This document shows, one piece after another, positions 42,549 to 52,700 of a stretch of DNA of 64,000 nt. The notes beneath the pieces were generated by a model. It was not told where the DNA came from and ran no database searches. It saw nothing but the letters and a program-made list of their open reading frames with translations. Source of the stretch: Fulverythrobacter ferritrahens (GTDB taxonomy: Bacteria > Pseudomonadota > Alphaproteobacteria > Sphingomonadales > Sphingomonadaceae). Numbering within the stretch: the stretch's first letter is position 1; each line of letters starts with the position of its first letter. The stretch spans positions 744,001 to 808,000 of the forward strand of contig NZ_JACDXU010000002.1 in the NCBI RefSeq assembly GCF_020539485.1. Direction: 5' to 3'. A program made the position numbers and the translations under genes.

Positions 42549-43705
42549 TCGGCCGGTTTTTCGCCCGCTGGCGCTGGTCCATCCTGATCGCCCTGTTGCT
42601 GCTGGCAGGGCTGGCGGTCGCGTTCTGGCCGCGAGCGGCGGCCGTCGACACCGGCAAGGTAAGCAGGGGCCCGATGGAGGTCGGCATCACCGACGATGGG
42701 GTGACCCGCGCCGAAGAATATTACGTGGTCACCGCCCCGGTGACGGGATATCTCTCCCGCATCGAGCTGGAGCCCGGCGATCGGGTCAAATCCGGCACGC
42801 TGGTGACGACCATGAGCGGACGCCCGGCGGCGCCTCTTGATCCGCGTACTACGCAATCTCTGGGGGCGGCGCTGGCTGCGGCACGCGCCGCCGAAGCCAG
42901 CAGCGCGGCCTCGCTTGGTCAGGCCCAGCGCGATCTCGAGAGGGGGCAGGCATTGGCCGAGCGCGGCTTCCTGGCGCGCGCCCAACTTGAAACGATACGG
43001 ACCCGGGTCGCGATGAACCAGGCCGCGCTTGCCCAGGCGCGCGCCGAAGCCGCCAGGATAATGGCGGAACTCGCCCCCACTCGCGGGCAGACCGGACGAA
43101 GCTCGGTCCCCGTCCGGTCGCCGGTTGGAGGCACGGTTCTATCCCTGATTACCGAAAGCGAAGGGGCGATCGCGGAAGGAACCCCCCTCGTCACGGTGGG
43201 CGATCCGCGCCGGATCGAGGTCGTGATCGACCTCCTCTCGCGCGAAGCGGTACGGGTCAAACCTGGTGATCGCGTCCGGATCGAACAATGGGGCGGCCCG
43301 CGCCCGCTCACCGGCACCGTGCAGCGGATCGAGCCGTTCGGGCGGCTCAAGATCTCGGCGCTTGGCATCGAGGAACAGCGGGTCAATGTCATCATCGCCT
43401 TCGACGAGGCCGCTGCCGAGCAAGGGCAGCGGCTCGGCCACGGCTATCAGCTGGACGCGACGATTATCGTCTGGAGCCGTCCCGATGCCTTGCGGGTTCC
43501 CATCGGGGCGCTGTTCCGGGACTCGCAGGGCGAATGGCGCGTCTATGTTGTGGCCGGCGGCCGTGCAGTGGCGACCACGGTGCGGATTGGACAGATCAAC
43601 GACGAGTGGGGCGAAGTTCTGTCCGGACTCGCCAATGGACAAGCAGTGGTGCTCAACCCCTCACCATCTTTGAAGGACGGCGCTCGCGTCACTGCGCGCA
43701 AATGA
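42545..43705 (+). CDS. HlyD-family periplasmic adaptor
   Basis: 386 residues from a GTG overlapping the permease stop. One membrane anchor (ILIALLLLAGLAVAFW), a lipoyl-type beta domain split around a helical hairpin (VTAPVTGYLSRIELEPGDRV ... VPVRSPVGGTVLSLI), and the beta-barrel and membrane-proximal domains (RIEVVIDLLSREAVRVKPGD). It would connect the ABC permease to an outer-membrane channel, as in MacAB-TolC or DevBCA. No outer-membrane factor gene lies nearby, so a genome-wide TolC would be used. Cargo unknown. Confidence 0.9.
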   Translation: MIGRFFARWRWSILIALLLLAGLAVAFWPRAAAVDTGKVSRGPMEVGITDDGVTRAEEYYVVTAPVTGYLSRIELEPGDRVKSGTLVTTMSGRPAAPLDPRTTQSLGAALAAARAAEASSAASLGQAQRDLERGQALAERGFLARAQLETIRTRVAMNQAALAQARAEAARIMAELAPTRGQTGRSSVPVRSPVGGTVLSLITESEGAIAEGTPLVTVGDPRRIEVVIDLLSREAVRVKPGDRVRIEQWGGPRPLTGTVQRIEPFGRLKISALGIEEQRVNVIIAFDEAAAEQGQRLGHGYQLDATIIVWSRPDALRVPIGALFRDSQGEWRVYVVAGGRAVATTVRIGQINDEWGEVLSGLANGQAVVLNPSPSLKDGARVTARK

Positions 43706-43747
43706 TGGTCGGCCTGGATTGGTACTGCGCTGGAACAGGTTCGGGCC

Positions 43748-43882
43748 ATGTTCGCAGCAGAGATTCCCAGGCGGGGCGTGAGCCGAATGCGCGGCGCGGT
43801 CGATCAGGAAAGTGGGATCGACCGGGAATGGAACGCGCTGGTGCGGATGTTGCAGCGGACGTCTCCAGGTTTCGATAGCTAG
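43748..43882 (+). CDS. Short frame, possible 3' gene remnant
   Basis: 44 residues from the ATG at 43748 to the TAG at 43880, with coding-like third positions: GAVDQESGIDREWNALVRML. The frame is open upstream only to the adaptor-gene stop region. It may be the tail of a lost gene, in line with the truncated dehydrogenase that converges on it with one base between. No family recognised. Confidence 0.3.
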   Translation: MFAAEIPRRGVSRMRGAVDQESGIDREWNALVRMLQRTSPGFDS

Positions 43883-43883
43883 G

Positions 43884-44486
43884 CTATTCGCGGGAAAGCA
43901 GCTCTTCGCCCGCCAGGAAGCGGCGGATATTCTCCCGCAGTTGGCCGAACATCGCGAGCCCTGCTTCCTGCGTATATCCGGCCATATGCGGCGACAGGAC
44001 TGCATTGTTGATCCCGTTCCAGTTGGCGGGATCGACCGGTTCACGCGCGAACACGTCGAGGGCCGCGCCGCCGAGGTGCCCGTTTTTCAGGAAAGAGCGC
44101 AGCGCAGTCTCGTCCACCAGTGTACCCCGCGAAACATTTACCAGCACTCCGCCTGGCCCCAGTGCGCGGATGGCTCCCTCATCGACCAGTCCGGCATTGT
44201 TCGAATCCGAACGGCAGGCAATGAACAGCGCATCGCTCCATTCGGCCAGCGCATGGAGGCTATCCATCCGCGGCCATGGTGCATCGTGCTGGGCACACGG
44301 CGCCCACCAGCGCACTTCCATTTCATGTGCCGCGAGCCGCCTCGCGATGGCACTGCCGATCCGCCCAAGCCCGACGATTCCCGCCCGGCGCCCGCGCAAG
44401 AACCGGCGTGGCGACCAGCCTTCGCCCCATTCCGCCCGCCGGTCGAGCAGGAAGGGGCTGGCGACGACAATAGGGGCGGTTTCCAC
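43884..44486 (-). pseudogene. D-2-hydroxyacid dehydrogenase, N-terminally truncated
   Basis: 200 residues against about 310-320 for the family. The NAD-binding domain is complete: GRRAGIVGLGRIGSAIARRL (GLGRIG, 39-44), the catalytic arginine in IACRSDSNNAG, VNVSRGTLVDETAL, the glutamate in DVFAREPVD and the histidine in LSPHMAGYT. The N-terminal half of the substrate-binding domain (roughly 115 residues) is missing, and the frame begins with a GTG four bases after the BKACE stop. A deletion has probably fused the 3' end of this gene to the BKACE operon. Unlikely to be active. Confidence 0.75.
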
Positions 44487-44489
44487 CCG

Positions 44490-45386
44490 TCAGATTCCGA
44501 AGCGCGCCCGGGCCTCGTCCACGCTGGCAGGCTGCATCCCGAAAAGAGCGCCGATCTTTACGGCTGCCTCCACCATCTCGTGATTATGGCGAGCTACGCT
44601 GCCATCGGGCAGGTAAATGCTGTCCTCAAATCCCACCCGCACCAGATCGCATCCCATTGACAGACCCAGAGTGATCATCGGGAACATCTCCTTGCCGGTG
44701 GAGGTTATGCCCCAGATCGCCTGGGGGAAATAGCGCAGCCCTTCTTCCACATTGAACATCAGGTTGCGGGCTATCGGCGGTACGGCACCAAAGCCGCCGC
44801 CATGCAGCAGCCAGATATTTTCGCGGTGGCGATCGAACAGCCCTTCCTCGGCATAGCGCAGCAGCCGGTGCAGGACGCTGGCCTCGACCACTTCATATTC
44901 CAGGGCAGACCCGCGCGCATAGACTGCCTGGATCGTCTGTTTCAGGAATTCCGGCGAGTTCACATAAGGGGTTTCCTTAAGATAGCCGCCTTCGGGGTGA
45001 TAAAAGTCGGCCGAGCCTGCGGCGACCCCGTACAGGTCGGGTGCGGGCTGGATGTTGAGAAGGCCCAGCCGCTCCTCGTCGCTTGGCCAGATGAAGTCCC
45101 CCGTTTTTGGATCGCGGCGGATGCCGATGCCATTGGTGGTCTGGATCAACACCGGGCAGCGGGCCCGAATCTCGCGAATGATCTCGGCATAGATCGCCGT
45201 ATCGCCGCTGTTTTTTCCGTCAGGCCCGCGGGCGTGAACATGGACCAGCGCCGCCCCGGCTTCCCAGCAACGCGCCGCAGCCTCACCCAGCTCCGCCGGC
45301 TGTTTGGGTACAAGAGCGCCGTCGCGGTCCTGTTGCATGCCGCCATTGAGCGCGACGGTAATGATGAACTTGTTACCGGGAAGCAT
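44490..45386 (-). CDS. Beta-keto acid cleavage enzyme (BKACE/Kce, DUF849)
   Basis: 298 residues from the ATG at 45386, which has GAGGAAAATC just upstream; a longer in-frame extension lacks family similarity. BKACE enzymes split a beta-keto acid with acetyl-CoA to give acetoacetate and an acyl-CoA. The zinc-binding VHVHARG (48-54, His49 and His51), the N-terminal IITVALNGG, the central HGGGFG and the late GCDLVRVGFEDSIYLPDG are conserved. Its substrate class could connect with the CoA-thioester pathway upstream, but it is 12 kb away. The truncated dehydrogenase follows it directly. Confidence 0.88.
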   Translation of the reverse strand: MLPGNKFIITVALNGGMQQDRDGALVPKQPAELGEAAARCWEAGAALVHVHARGPDGKNSGDTAIYAEIIREIRARCPVLIQTTNGIGIRRDPKTGDFIWPSDEERLGLLNIQPAPDLYGVAAGSADFYHPEGGYLKETPYVNSPEFLKQTIQAVYARGSALEYEVVEASVLHRLLRYAEEGLFDRHRENIWLLHGGGFGAVPPIARNLMFNVEEGLRYFPQAIWGITSTGKEMFPMITLGLSMGCDLVRVGFEDSIYLPDGSVARHNHEMVEAAVKIGALFGMQPASVDEARARFGI

Positions 45387-45439
45387 GATTTTCCTCGTTT
45401 TTGTGATTTCCCCCTTGGTGACTGAACATAGGATCGGGG

Positions 45440-45507
45440 TCTGTCCTCTCGGACTGCTACAAGGGCGAGGGTGATCGCTTCTGTCCTCTCTCAAGATGAC
45501 AGAAGCG
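45440..45507. promoter_or_regulatory. Repeats in the BKACE/LuxR divergent region
   Basis: The 206-bp divergent gap (45387-45592) contains CGCTTCTGTC (45476-45485) and its exact inverse GACAGAAGCG (45498-45507), 10-bp arms with a 12-bp spacer. TCTGTCCTCTC also occurs twice (45440-45450 and 45480-45490), exactly 40 bp apart. This is a good candidate operator for the adjacent LuxR-type regulator acting on both directions. Confidence 0.6.
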
Positions 45508-45592
45508 GCGACAGCACATGCGAGAATAGCTATCGTGAGCCTATCCGGGCGGCGTCAGATCGCCCGGCAATAACAGAGCAAGGGAACTGGAT

Positions 45593-46372
45593 GTGGCCGA
45601 GATAAGGACCATCACCGATTGGCGGATGCCGCCCCCGTTGCAGGGCGCCTATGACAGGCTGCTCAATGCGCTTGGAACAGAGGAATTCGGCTCCACTGTG
45701 CGCGATTGCATTCTGTTCACGACAGCCGGGGCCCGCCGGCTTTATTTGTTCGAGGCGCAGGGGCGCGATCAGAGCAGCTTGCAATATCATTTCTGCGAGC
45801 CCGGTCTCACCCGGCTGTTACCCGCCTATACCGACCGTTACCTGCGCCTTGATCCGGTATGCGATGCCTATGGCGCCGCGCCGTCGAATGGAGACATGGT
45901 GTTATTGCGCGTCCGCCCCCGGGATATTCCTTCGGCCAGCTTTCGCAGGCAGTTTTACGATGAGCCGGGGATCGTCGAACGGGTATCGGTGATTCAGCGC
46001 GGCGGCGGGGAATGGCGGGTGATCAATGTGGCGCGCCATTCGCAGAACGGCTGCTTTTCGGATGACGAATTGTCGATGCTGGTCGGCATCGCCTCGCTCG
46101 CTTTGCCGATGCTGCCCTTAAACAGGCAGCGCCAGGCATCTGGCTCGCAACTGACAGTTTCGCAGCTGGAAGATCGCTTCGCAGCCCGGTTCGATGATCT
46201 CACCTTGCGCGAACGCCAGGTCTGCGCGCGCGCCGCGATCGGAATGAGCGTGGAGGCCACGGCGATCGACCTCGCCATCGCCAAGACCTCGGTGCTGACC
46301 TACCGTCGCCGTGCGTACCACCGCCTGCAGGTTACCAGTCCGTTCGAACTGTGCTCTCTCGTGACCCATTAG
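45593..46372 (+). CDS. LuxR-type (GerE) transcriptional regulator
   Basis: 259 residues starting with GTG. The C-terminal 65 residues form a LuxR/GerE helix-turn-helix (FDDLTLRERQVCARAAIGMS, VEATAIDLAIAKTSVLTYRR). The N-terminal 180 residues are a probable sensor domain without clear similarity to known autoinducer-binding or PAS domains. Divergent from the BKACE gene, with an inverted repeat between them, so it probably regulates that gene. No luxI-type synthase is present in the window. Confidence 0.8.
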   Translation: MAEIRTITDWRMPPPLQGAYDRLLNALGTEEFGSTVRDCILFTTAGARRLYLFEAQGRDQSSLQYHFCEPGLTRLLPAYTDRYLRLDPVCDAYGAAPSNGDMVLLRVRPRDIPSASFRRQFYDEPGIVERVSVIQRGGGEWRVINVARHSQNGCFSDDELSMLVGIASLALPMLPLNRQRQASGSQLTVSQLEDRFAARFDDLTLRERQVCARAAIGMSVEATAIDLAIAKTSVLTYRRRAYHRLQVTSPFELCSLVTH

Positions 46373-46715
46373 GGGACCGGCTCGCGCGAACCTCTTGAAA
46401 TGCGCCCCGTTATTGCCACGCCCTGCACGATCCCATAATTCCCTGGTGAGAGAATTTCTGGGGGGTGTGAAATCGATGCCGACAGCATCGGCGCGCTCGC
46501 TGACCTGACCGGCAGCTATCGCTTGCCATTGCTGCTATGCGCGGCCGGACTGACGCTGCCCATCCCGCGGCCTCGTTCGCAATGCTGGCGTCGACCGCCC
46601 CGCTCAAATTTGTCCATCGCCCCTAAACTTCCTCCCGCTTCGCCGGATCAGTCTTTCAAGCGGGGTGAGAAATGCGCCTCGCGCTTGGACAGGCTGCTTG
46701 CCGGCGAGGGGTGCG
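46373..46715. other. Leader region of the giant RHS gene
   Basis: 343 bp with no convincing gene. In-frame starts upstream of 46716 exist, but the protein there (RNAPRAWTGCLPARG) is unlike the family. No clear promoter boxes seen. Confidence 0.4.
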
Positions 46716-49700
46716 ATGGTTGCGATTTTTACTGGGCTTGGTGCGGGTTTCACGCGGGGTTCGGGCAATCTTCTGGGGGGAGCGGGGCAACTGGGCTCCG
46801 CGCTGCTCGGGCGAAGTGGCGACAGCGTCTCCGTCAACGCGGCGAGTGGCAATCTGCTGATAAGCCATCAGGACGAATTCCTGATCGGTCGGGGGCCTGA
46901 CGCCACGATCTCCCGGACCTATAATAGTCTGCAGGATGCCGCCGACGGCGACAATGGCGATCACTGGCAACAAAGCACCACGCGCAGGGTCTTCGGCCTG
47001 ACAGGCACATTGAATGCCGCCGGCAGCACGATCAGCCGACTGACGGCAGACGGTTCGGTGATCGTTTATGGCTGGGATGCGGGCCGGAACGCCTATGTGA
47101 CCAAGGACGGTGCCGGCGCCTTCGATGTGCTGATCAAATCAGGGGGCGAATGGGTCTGGACCGACGGGGATAGCCAGGCGAAGGAATATTACGAGGGGGC
47201 TCAGGCCTCCGGCGAATATCGTATCCGTTCGGCGGCGGATACAGATGGCAATGCGCTGACCTTCACCTATGTCGCGGGCTCTGACAAGCTCGACAAGGTC
47301 ACCACTGCTGACGGAAGCTGGACCCAATATGGCTGGAGCGGCAATGCGGTCACCGTCGTGGCCACCGGTTATACCGATCTTGCCACGCAGACCGACAAGA
47401 CGCTCACCCGCGTGCGTTACGGCTATGACGGGCAGGGGCGGCTCGAGAGTGTCACCACCGATCTCACTCCGGGCGACAATTCGGTGGTCGACGCCAATGG
47501 CTATGTCACCACCTACACTTACGAGGGTACGACCAATCGTATCGCTTCGATCAGTCAGACGGACGGGGCGCTGCTGGCAGTAACCTATGACGGTGCGGGC
47601 CGCGTTCTGACGCTGACGCAGACGGTGGGTTCGGGCGTCACACGGCTTACCACGCTCGCTTATGGGGCCACCTATACGGAAGTCACCGGGCCCGATGGGC
47701 AGGTCGCCCGGCTGGATTATGATGGCCAGAACCGCCTCACGCAGCTCACCGCCCCGCCCGCAACGGCTGGCGCCTCCGGGCAGGCCGTGCAGTTCACCTA
47801 TGATGCCGATGGCAATCTCGACACAGTGACCGACGGCAACGGCAAGGTCACGCGGTATGATTATGATGCGAATGGCAACACCAGGCTGCTCACTGATCCG
47901 ACCGGCCGCACTGTCACGCGCATCTATGACGAGAACAATCGCCTGATCACCGAGAAGAGCGTCGGTTCGGACGAGAGCGGGGCGAATGTCACCCATTATG
48001 CCCAATATGCCTATGATGCCGAAGGACATCTGCGTTTCACGGTCGATGCGGCGGGGCGGGTCACGGAATATCGCTACAGCGCTGCTGGCCAGCTTGTGCG
48101 TACGATCTCCTATGCCGAACATTCCCATGCCACCGGGGCGGCCGGGATCAGCAGCGTAGAAATGGAGGCCTGGGTCGCTTCGCTGGCCGATTGCAGCTCG
48201 GTGCGAATTGCCGAGAACACCTATGATGCACGCGGCAATCTGGTCCTCAGCCAGGCTTTTGGAATTGCCGATAGTTTGGGCAATCCGCTCACCGGCGAGG
48301 GCGTGACTACTGCCCATTATGTTTACGATCAGGCAGGCAATCTGCTGGAAAGCTGGCGTGAGGGCGAGGCGCACGAGACCTTCCTCTATGACGGGATGGG
48401 CAGGCTCTATTCCTCGACCGACAGGAATGGAGGGACGACGACCATCACCTTCATCGGCGGCGGCACCACCACGACGGTAACCACTGCGGCGGGGCTGACC
48501 ACGACATCGGTCTATAACAAGGCGGGCGAATTGATCAGCCTGACCGAGAGCGGGGCAGGCACCACGGCGGGCACTGCAACTTATGAGTATGATGCCGCCG
48601 GGCGCCTGCGTGTGATCGCCAATGCCAGCGGACGCTCGAACTACATCTATTACGACAAGGCCGGCCGCAAGGTTGCGACGGCGAACGGGCGGGGTGAAAT
48701 AACCGAATATCGCTATGACGCAGCCGGTCGTCTCGCCGCGACGATCGCCTATGCCACCGCGCTGGCGGGCGCGAACAAGGCTGCCTTCGAAAACCCGGCC
48801 TCGACAGCGGATTTCGCGAGCCTGCGCCCCGCGTCCGGTCTCGCCGATGTGTGGACGTGGACCGTCTATGACGATGCCGGCCGGGTGATCCAGGCGATCG
48901 ATAATAACGGTGGCGCCCTTACCAACGAATATGACAGTTCCGGGCGGCTGGTGAAGTCCATCGCGTGGTACAACACGCTTTCCGGGGCCCAGCTCAACAC
49001 GCTCAGGACAGCCTTGCCCGCCGCGCCGGTCTTGCCTGCTGCCCACGCCAGGGATGTGGTCGCGCGCAGCTTCTACAATGCGGCTGGCCAGCAGGTCGGC
49101 ATGCTTGATGGCGAAGGCCACCTCACCGAGACGATCTACGATTCCGCCGGTCTGGCGGTCGAGACAATCGCCTATGCTACTCCCGCCAAACCCGCCGACC
49201 GTGCCAACGGAACCTTCGAAACTCTGCGGGCTTACGTTGCCGGGAGCTCGACGGTCGATCGGGTCAGCTACTCGGTTTACGATGGTCAGGGGCTGGTGCG
49301 TTTTGCCATCAATGCGCAAGGCGGGGTCGTCGGGTACAGCTACGATGCCGCCGGACGGCTGGTGAGCGCCACTGCCTATGCTGCCGAACTGGATCTCGGC
49401 GCACTTCCCGATCGCAGCTTCGATGCGGTGAAGGCCGCTGTGACGGCCAATGCCGCAGACCGGACAAGCAGGACGGTTTACGATGCTGCCGGGCGCGAAG
49501 CCTATATGGTGGATGCCGAAGGCGGGGTGACGGCCTTCTCTTATGATGTGGCAGGGCGCGTCACCAAGGTAGTGGCGTTCGACAATCTCTACAGTTCGGG
49601 CGTCACGCTTTCGGCGCTGGACAGTTGGGCGGCGAATTCCGCCCAGGCCAATGATACGGCCAATCGCGTCACCCGCAACTGGTACGATGCGCGCGGTGAA

Positions 49701-52700
49701 GTGATCTACAGCCTTGATGCCGAGAATTTCGTCACCGGTTACACCTACGATCAGGACGGCCGCGTGCTGTCGACCACGCGCTATGGCGGCCCCAGGGTTA
49801 CGGTCAGCGATTCAACCACCCTCGGGCAACTCGTGCCGCTGCTCGCTGGAACGCCGACTGCCACTGCCATTACCGTCAGCCAGACGTATGATGACGCGGG
49901 CCGCGTGCTCACCACTACGGATGGCGAGGGCTATGTTACCCGCAATACCTATAACGCGCTTGGCCAGCTGACCGATGTCTATGTGGCGGATGGGACGGCG
50001 GATCAGGTCCGCACCCATTACGAATATGACGGCGCCGGAAGGGTCAAACGGCAGTTCTTCGCCTATGGCGAGGCCGAGGCAATCTCGGTTCAGTTTACCT
50101 ATGACGGGCTGGGCAACCAGACCAGCGTAACCGACGCAAACGGCAATACCACCAGCTTCACTTACGACAAGCTGGGCCGGGTGCTGACCTCCACTAACGC
50201 CCTGAACGGCGTCACCACTTACGTCTATGACACCTTCGGCAAGGCGGTGAAGGCAACCGATCCGCTCGGCAAGGCAACCTATAGCTATTACGACAATCTC
50301 GGGCGGCTCGTCGCCACGCGCGATGCGAACGGCTATGTTACGGTCACGCGCTACAACCGTTTCGACGAGGCGCTGGAAACGGCACGCTTCAGCGTGGCGC
50401 TAACCGGCACCGGTGAGACTGGGGTCGCCATCCTCAATCCTGCGGACATGGCTGCTCCCTCGGGCGACCTGCTCGCTCTGTACAATCAGTTGCAGGCGGC
50501 AGCCAATGTGCTCGACGCTCCGGCGACCGCAGCGGAAGCGGCGGCCGCACAGGCGCAGGCTGCGGCCGCTGCTGCGCTCGCCTATGCGCAGAACCTTCCC
50601 ACCGCAGCCGATGTCCAGGCGGCCTATGACGCCGCTGCACAGGCACAGGCCGCGGCCGATGCTGCACAAGCAGCCGCCGACCAGGCCGCAGCCGCTGCCA
50701 CCGTCGCCACTGCGGCAGTCTCTCCGTTCCAGAACGCCGCGAACGCCTCGCAGGCCAATGCCGACGCACTTCAGGCCGCCGCGGATCAGGCTGCCGCCGT
50801 TGCGGCACAGGCGCAGATGGACGCCGATGCGGCCCAGGCTGCTGCGGATGCCGCTCTGGATCATCTCCAGGCGCTTCAGGGGCCCGATCCGGCGGAAGTC
50901 CAGGCGGCCTATGACGCCGCCGCCGCGCTGCAGACTGCGGCTGAAAGCCTGCAGGCGTCGGCCGATCAGGAAGCGGCCAGCGCAGCCTCAGCCCAGGCCG
51001 CCGCGGTTTCCGCTCAGAATGCAGCAGCGGCCGCGGCGACCACGGCGGCTCAGAAGCAGACGGCTTACGACAATGCCGTTACCGCCGCCGCCAGCGCGCT
51101 GGCCGCATATAATACCGCCTCGCAGCAGGCCGCAGATGCCCTGGCCGCAGCCAACGCTGCGACCACGGCCTACAATAATGCGGCTGCGGCCGTCACCAGT
51201 CAGCAAACCACCGTCAATAATCTCGCAAACCAGCTTTCGGCCAATGCGGTCAAGCAGGCCTATACCAACCCGATCCCGCCGCTGCAGGCATATTCCAGTT
51301 CCCTCCAGGCGACGGTCAATGATCTCCAGGCACAGATCACTGTGGCAACCGCCTCAATGTCATCCCTGCCTCCTGAAGGTCAATATTACTATTATCTTCA
51401 GTATATTCAGCCTTTGCTCGACCAGCAGCAGGCCTACAGTTCCGCGAAAAGTGCCGTCGACAACGAGATTGCAAGTTTGCAGACAGGCAATCCTCTGAGT
51501 GCCTCTGGCAAATCCTATATAAATACCTACCGCGGTTTCACCGCGCAGCAGATCAGCGACTATCAGACACTTCAGGCAAATTACGATGCCGCCGTAGCGA
51601 CCTTGGCCACCCGCCAGTCGCAAAAGGCAAGTGCTCAGACTGCGATGAATAATGCGGTGACGCTTTCCAACCAGAAGGCAGCCGCGAAAACCACCGCGCT
51701 CAACGCCAAGAATGCCGCTGATGCCGCGGTGGTAACCGCCAACACCGCGTTGCAGACCGCCAACACCGCCGCAACTCAGGCCCAGAACGCCGCCAACGCA
51801 GCGCAATCCACGGCCAATGATGCCGCCGCGACTGCCGCTTCCGCACAAGCGGCTGCCGATACGGCGCAGGCCGATGCCGATCAGGCGCTAGCTAATGCGG
51901 ATCTGCTGGCATCGGGTGGCAATCCTGAAGTCCAGGCCGCCTATGACGTGGCTACGCAGGCCCAGCAGAATGCCACTGCGCTTGATGCTCAGGCCGATGC
52001 TGCCGAGACAGTTCGGTCCCAGAAGCAGGCCGACGCCAATTCCGCCGCGGCCGCGGCTGCGGCCGCCGATGCACTGGTCAATGATCTCCAGGGTCAGGTG
52101 GCGAATTATAGCGGCGGCGGCGCGGTCAGTTTCGAGGCAGAACGTACGGCGGCCCTTGCAGGGGTGAGCAGCTGGATCAATGCGCGCGGTAATTGGCTCA
52201 ATAACGCGGATGACATAACAGGAATTCTGGACAACGGGACCAGCGGCCTCCTGTTGTCAGAACTCCGAAATTACGGTTCGGTCTATTCGACAGAAGAAAA
52301 CTATGTCGACGATCTCAATGGTACATATCGTGCCGCTTATATTAATGAATATTACGCCAATCTGACCTGGCGGGCGAACAATCTTGGTGCTGACCGTTCG
52401 GCGGCACTGGCCGACAGGCTTACCTGGCTCGCCGCACGTGAACAGGATCTCAAGAACTGGATAGATGGCTATGCCGGTATTTCAGGTTTGGGTGCCAATC
52501 CGACGCAAACGACCAACAAGCTGAAACTGCTGTGGGTGCAGGTGCGTGCTGCCATTTACGACATCACCCACAACACCTACTCGACCGGCTGGCCGACCAA
52601 CACATCCGCAATCAACAGCTTCTACTCGAGCGGCAGGAACAACACGTCCTTTGTTCCTTCCGGAATATCCGGAACCACTACGCAGACTTCGACCTATCGT

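Noticed and set aside
47139-49319. 726-residue open frame antisense to the RHS gene
   Set aside because: It is the mirror of GC-rich YD repeats; it has no domain and no ribosome-binding site, while the sense strand is unmistakable.
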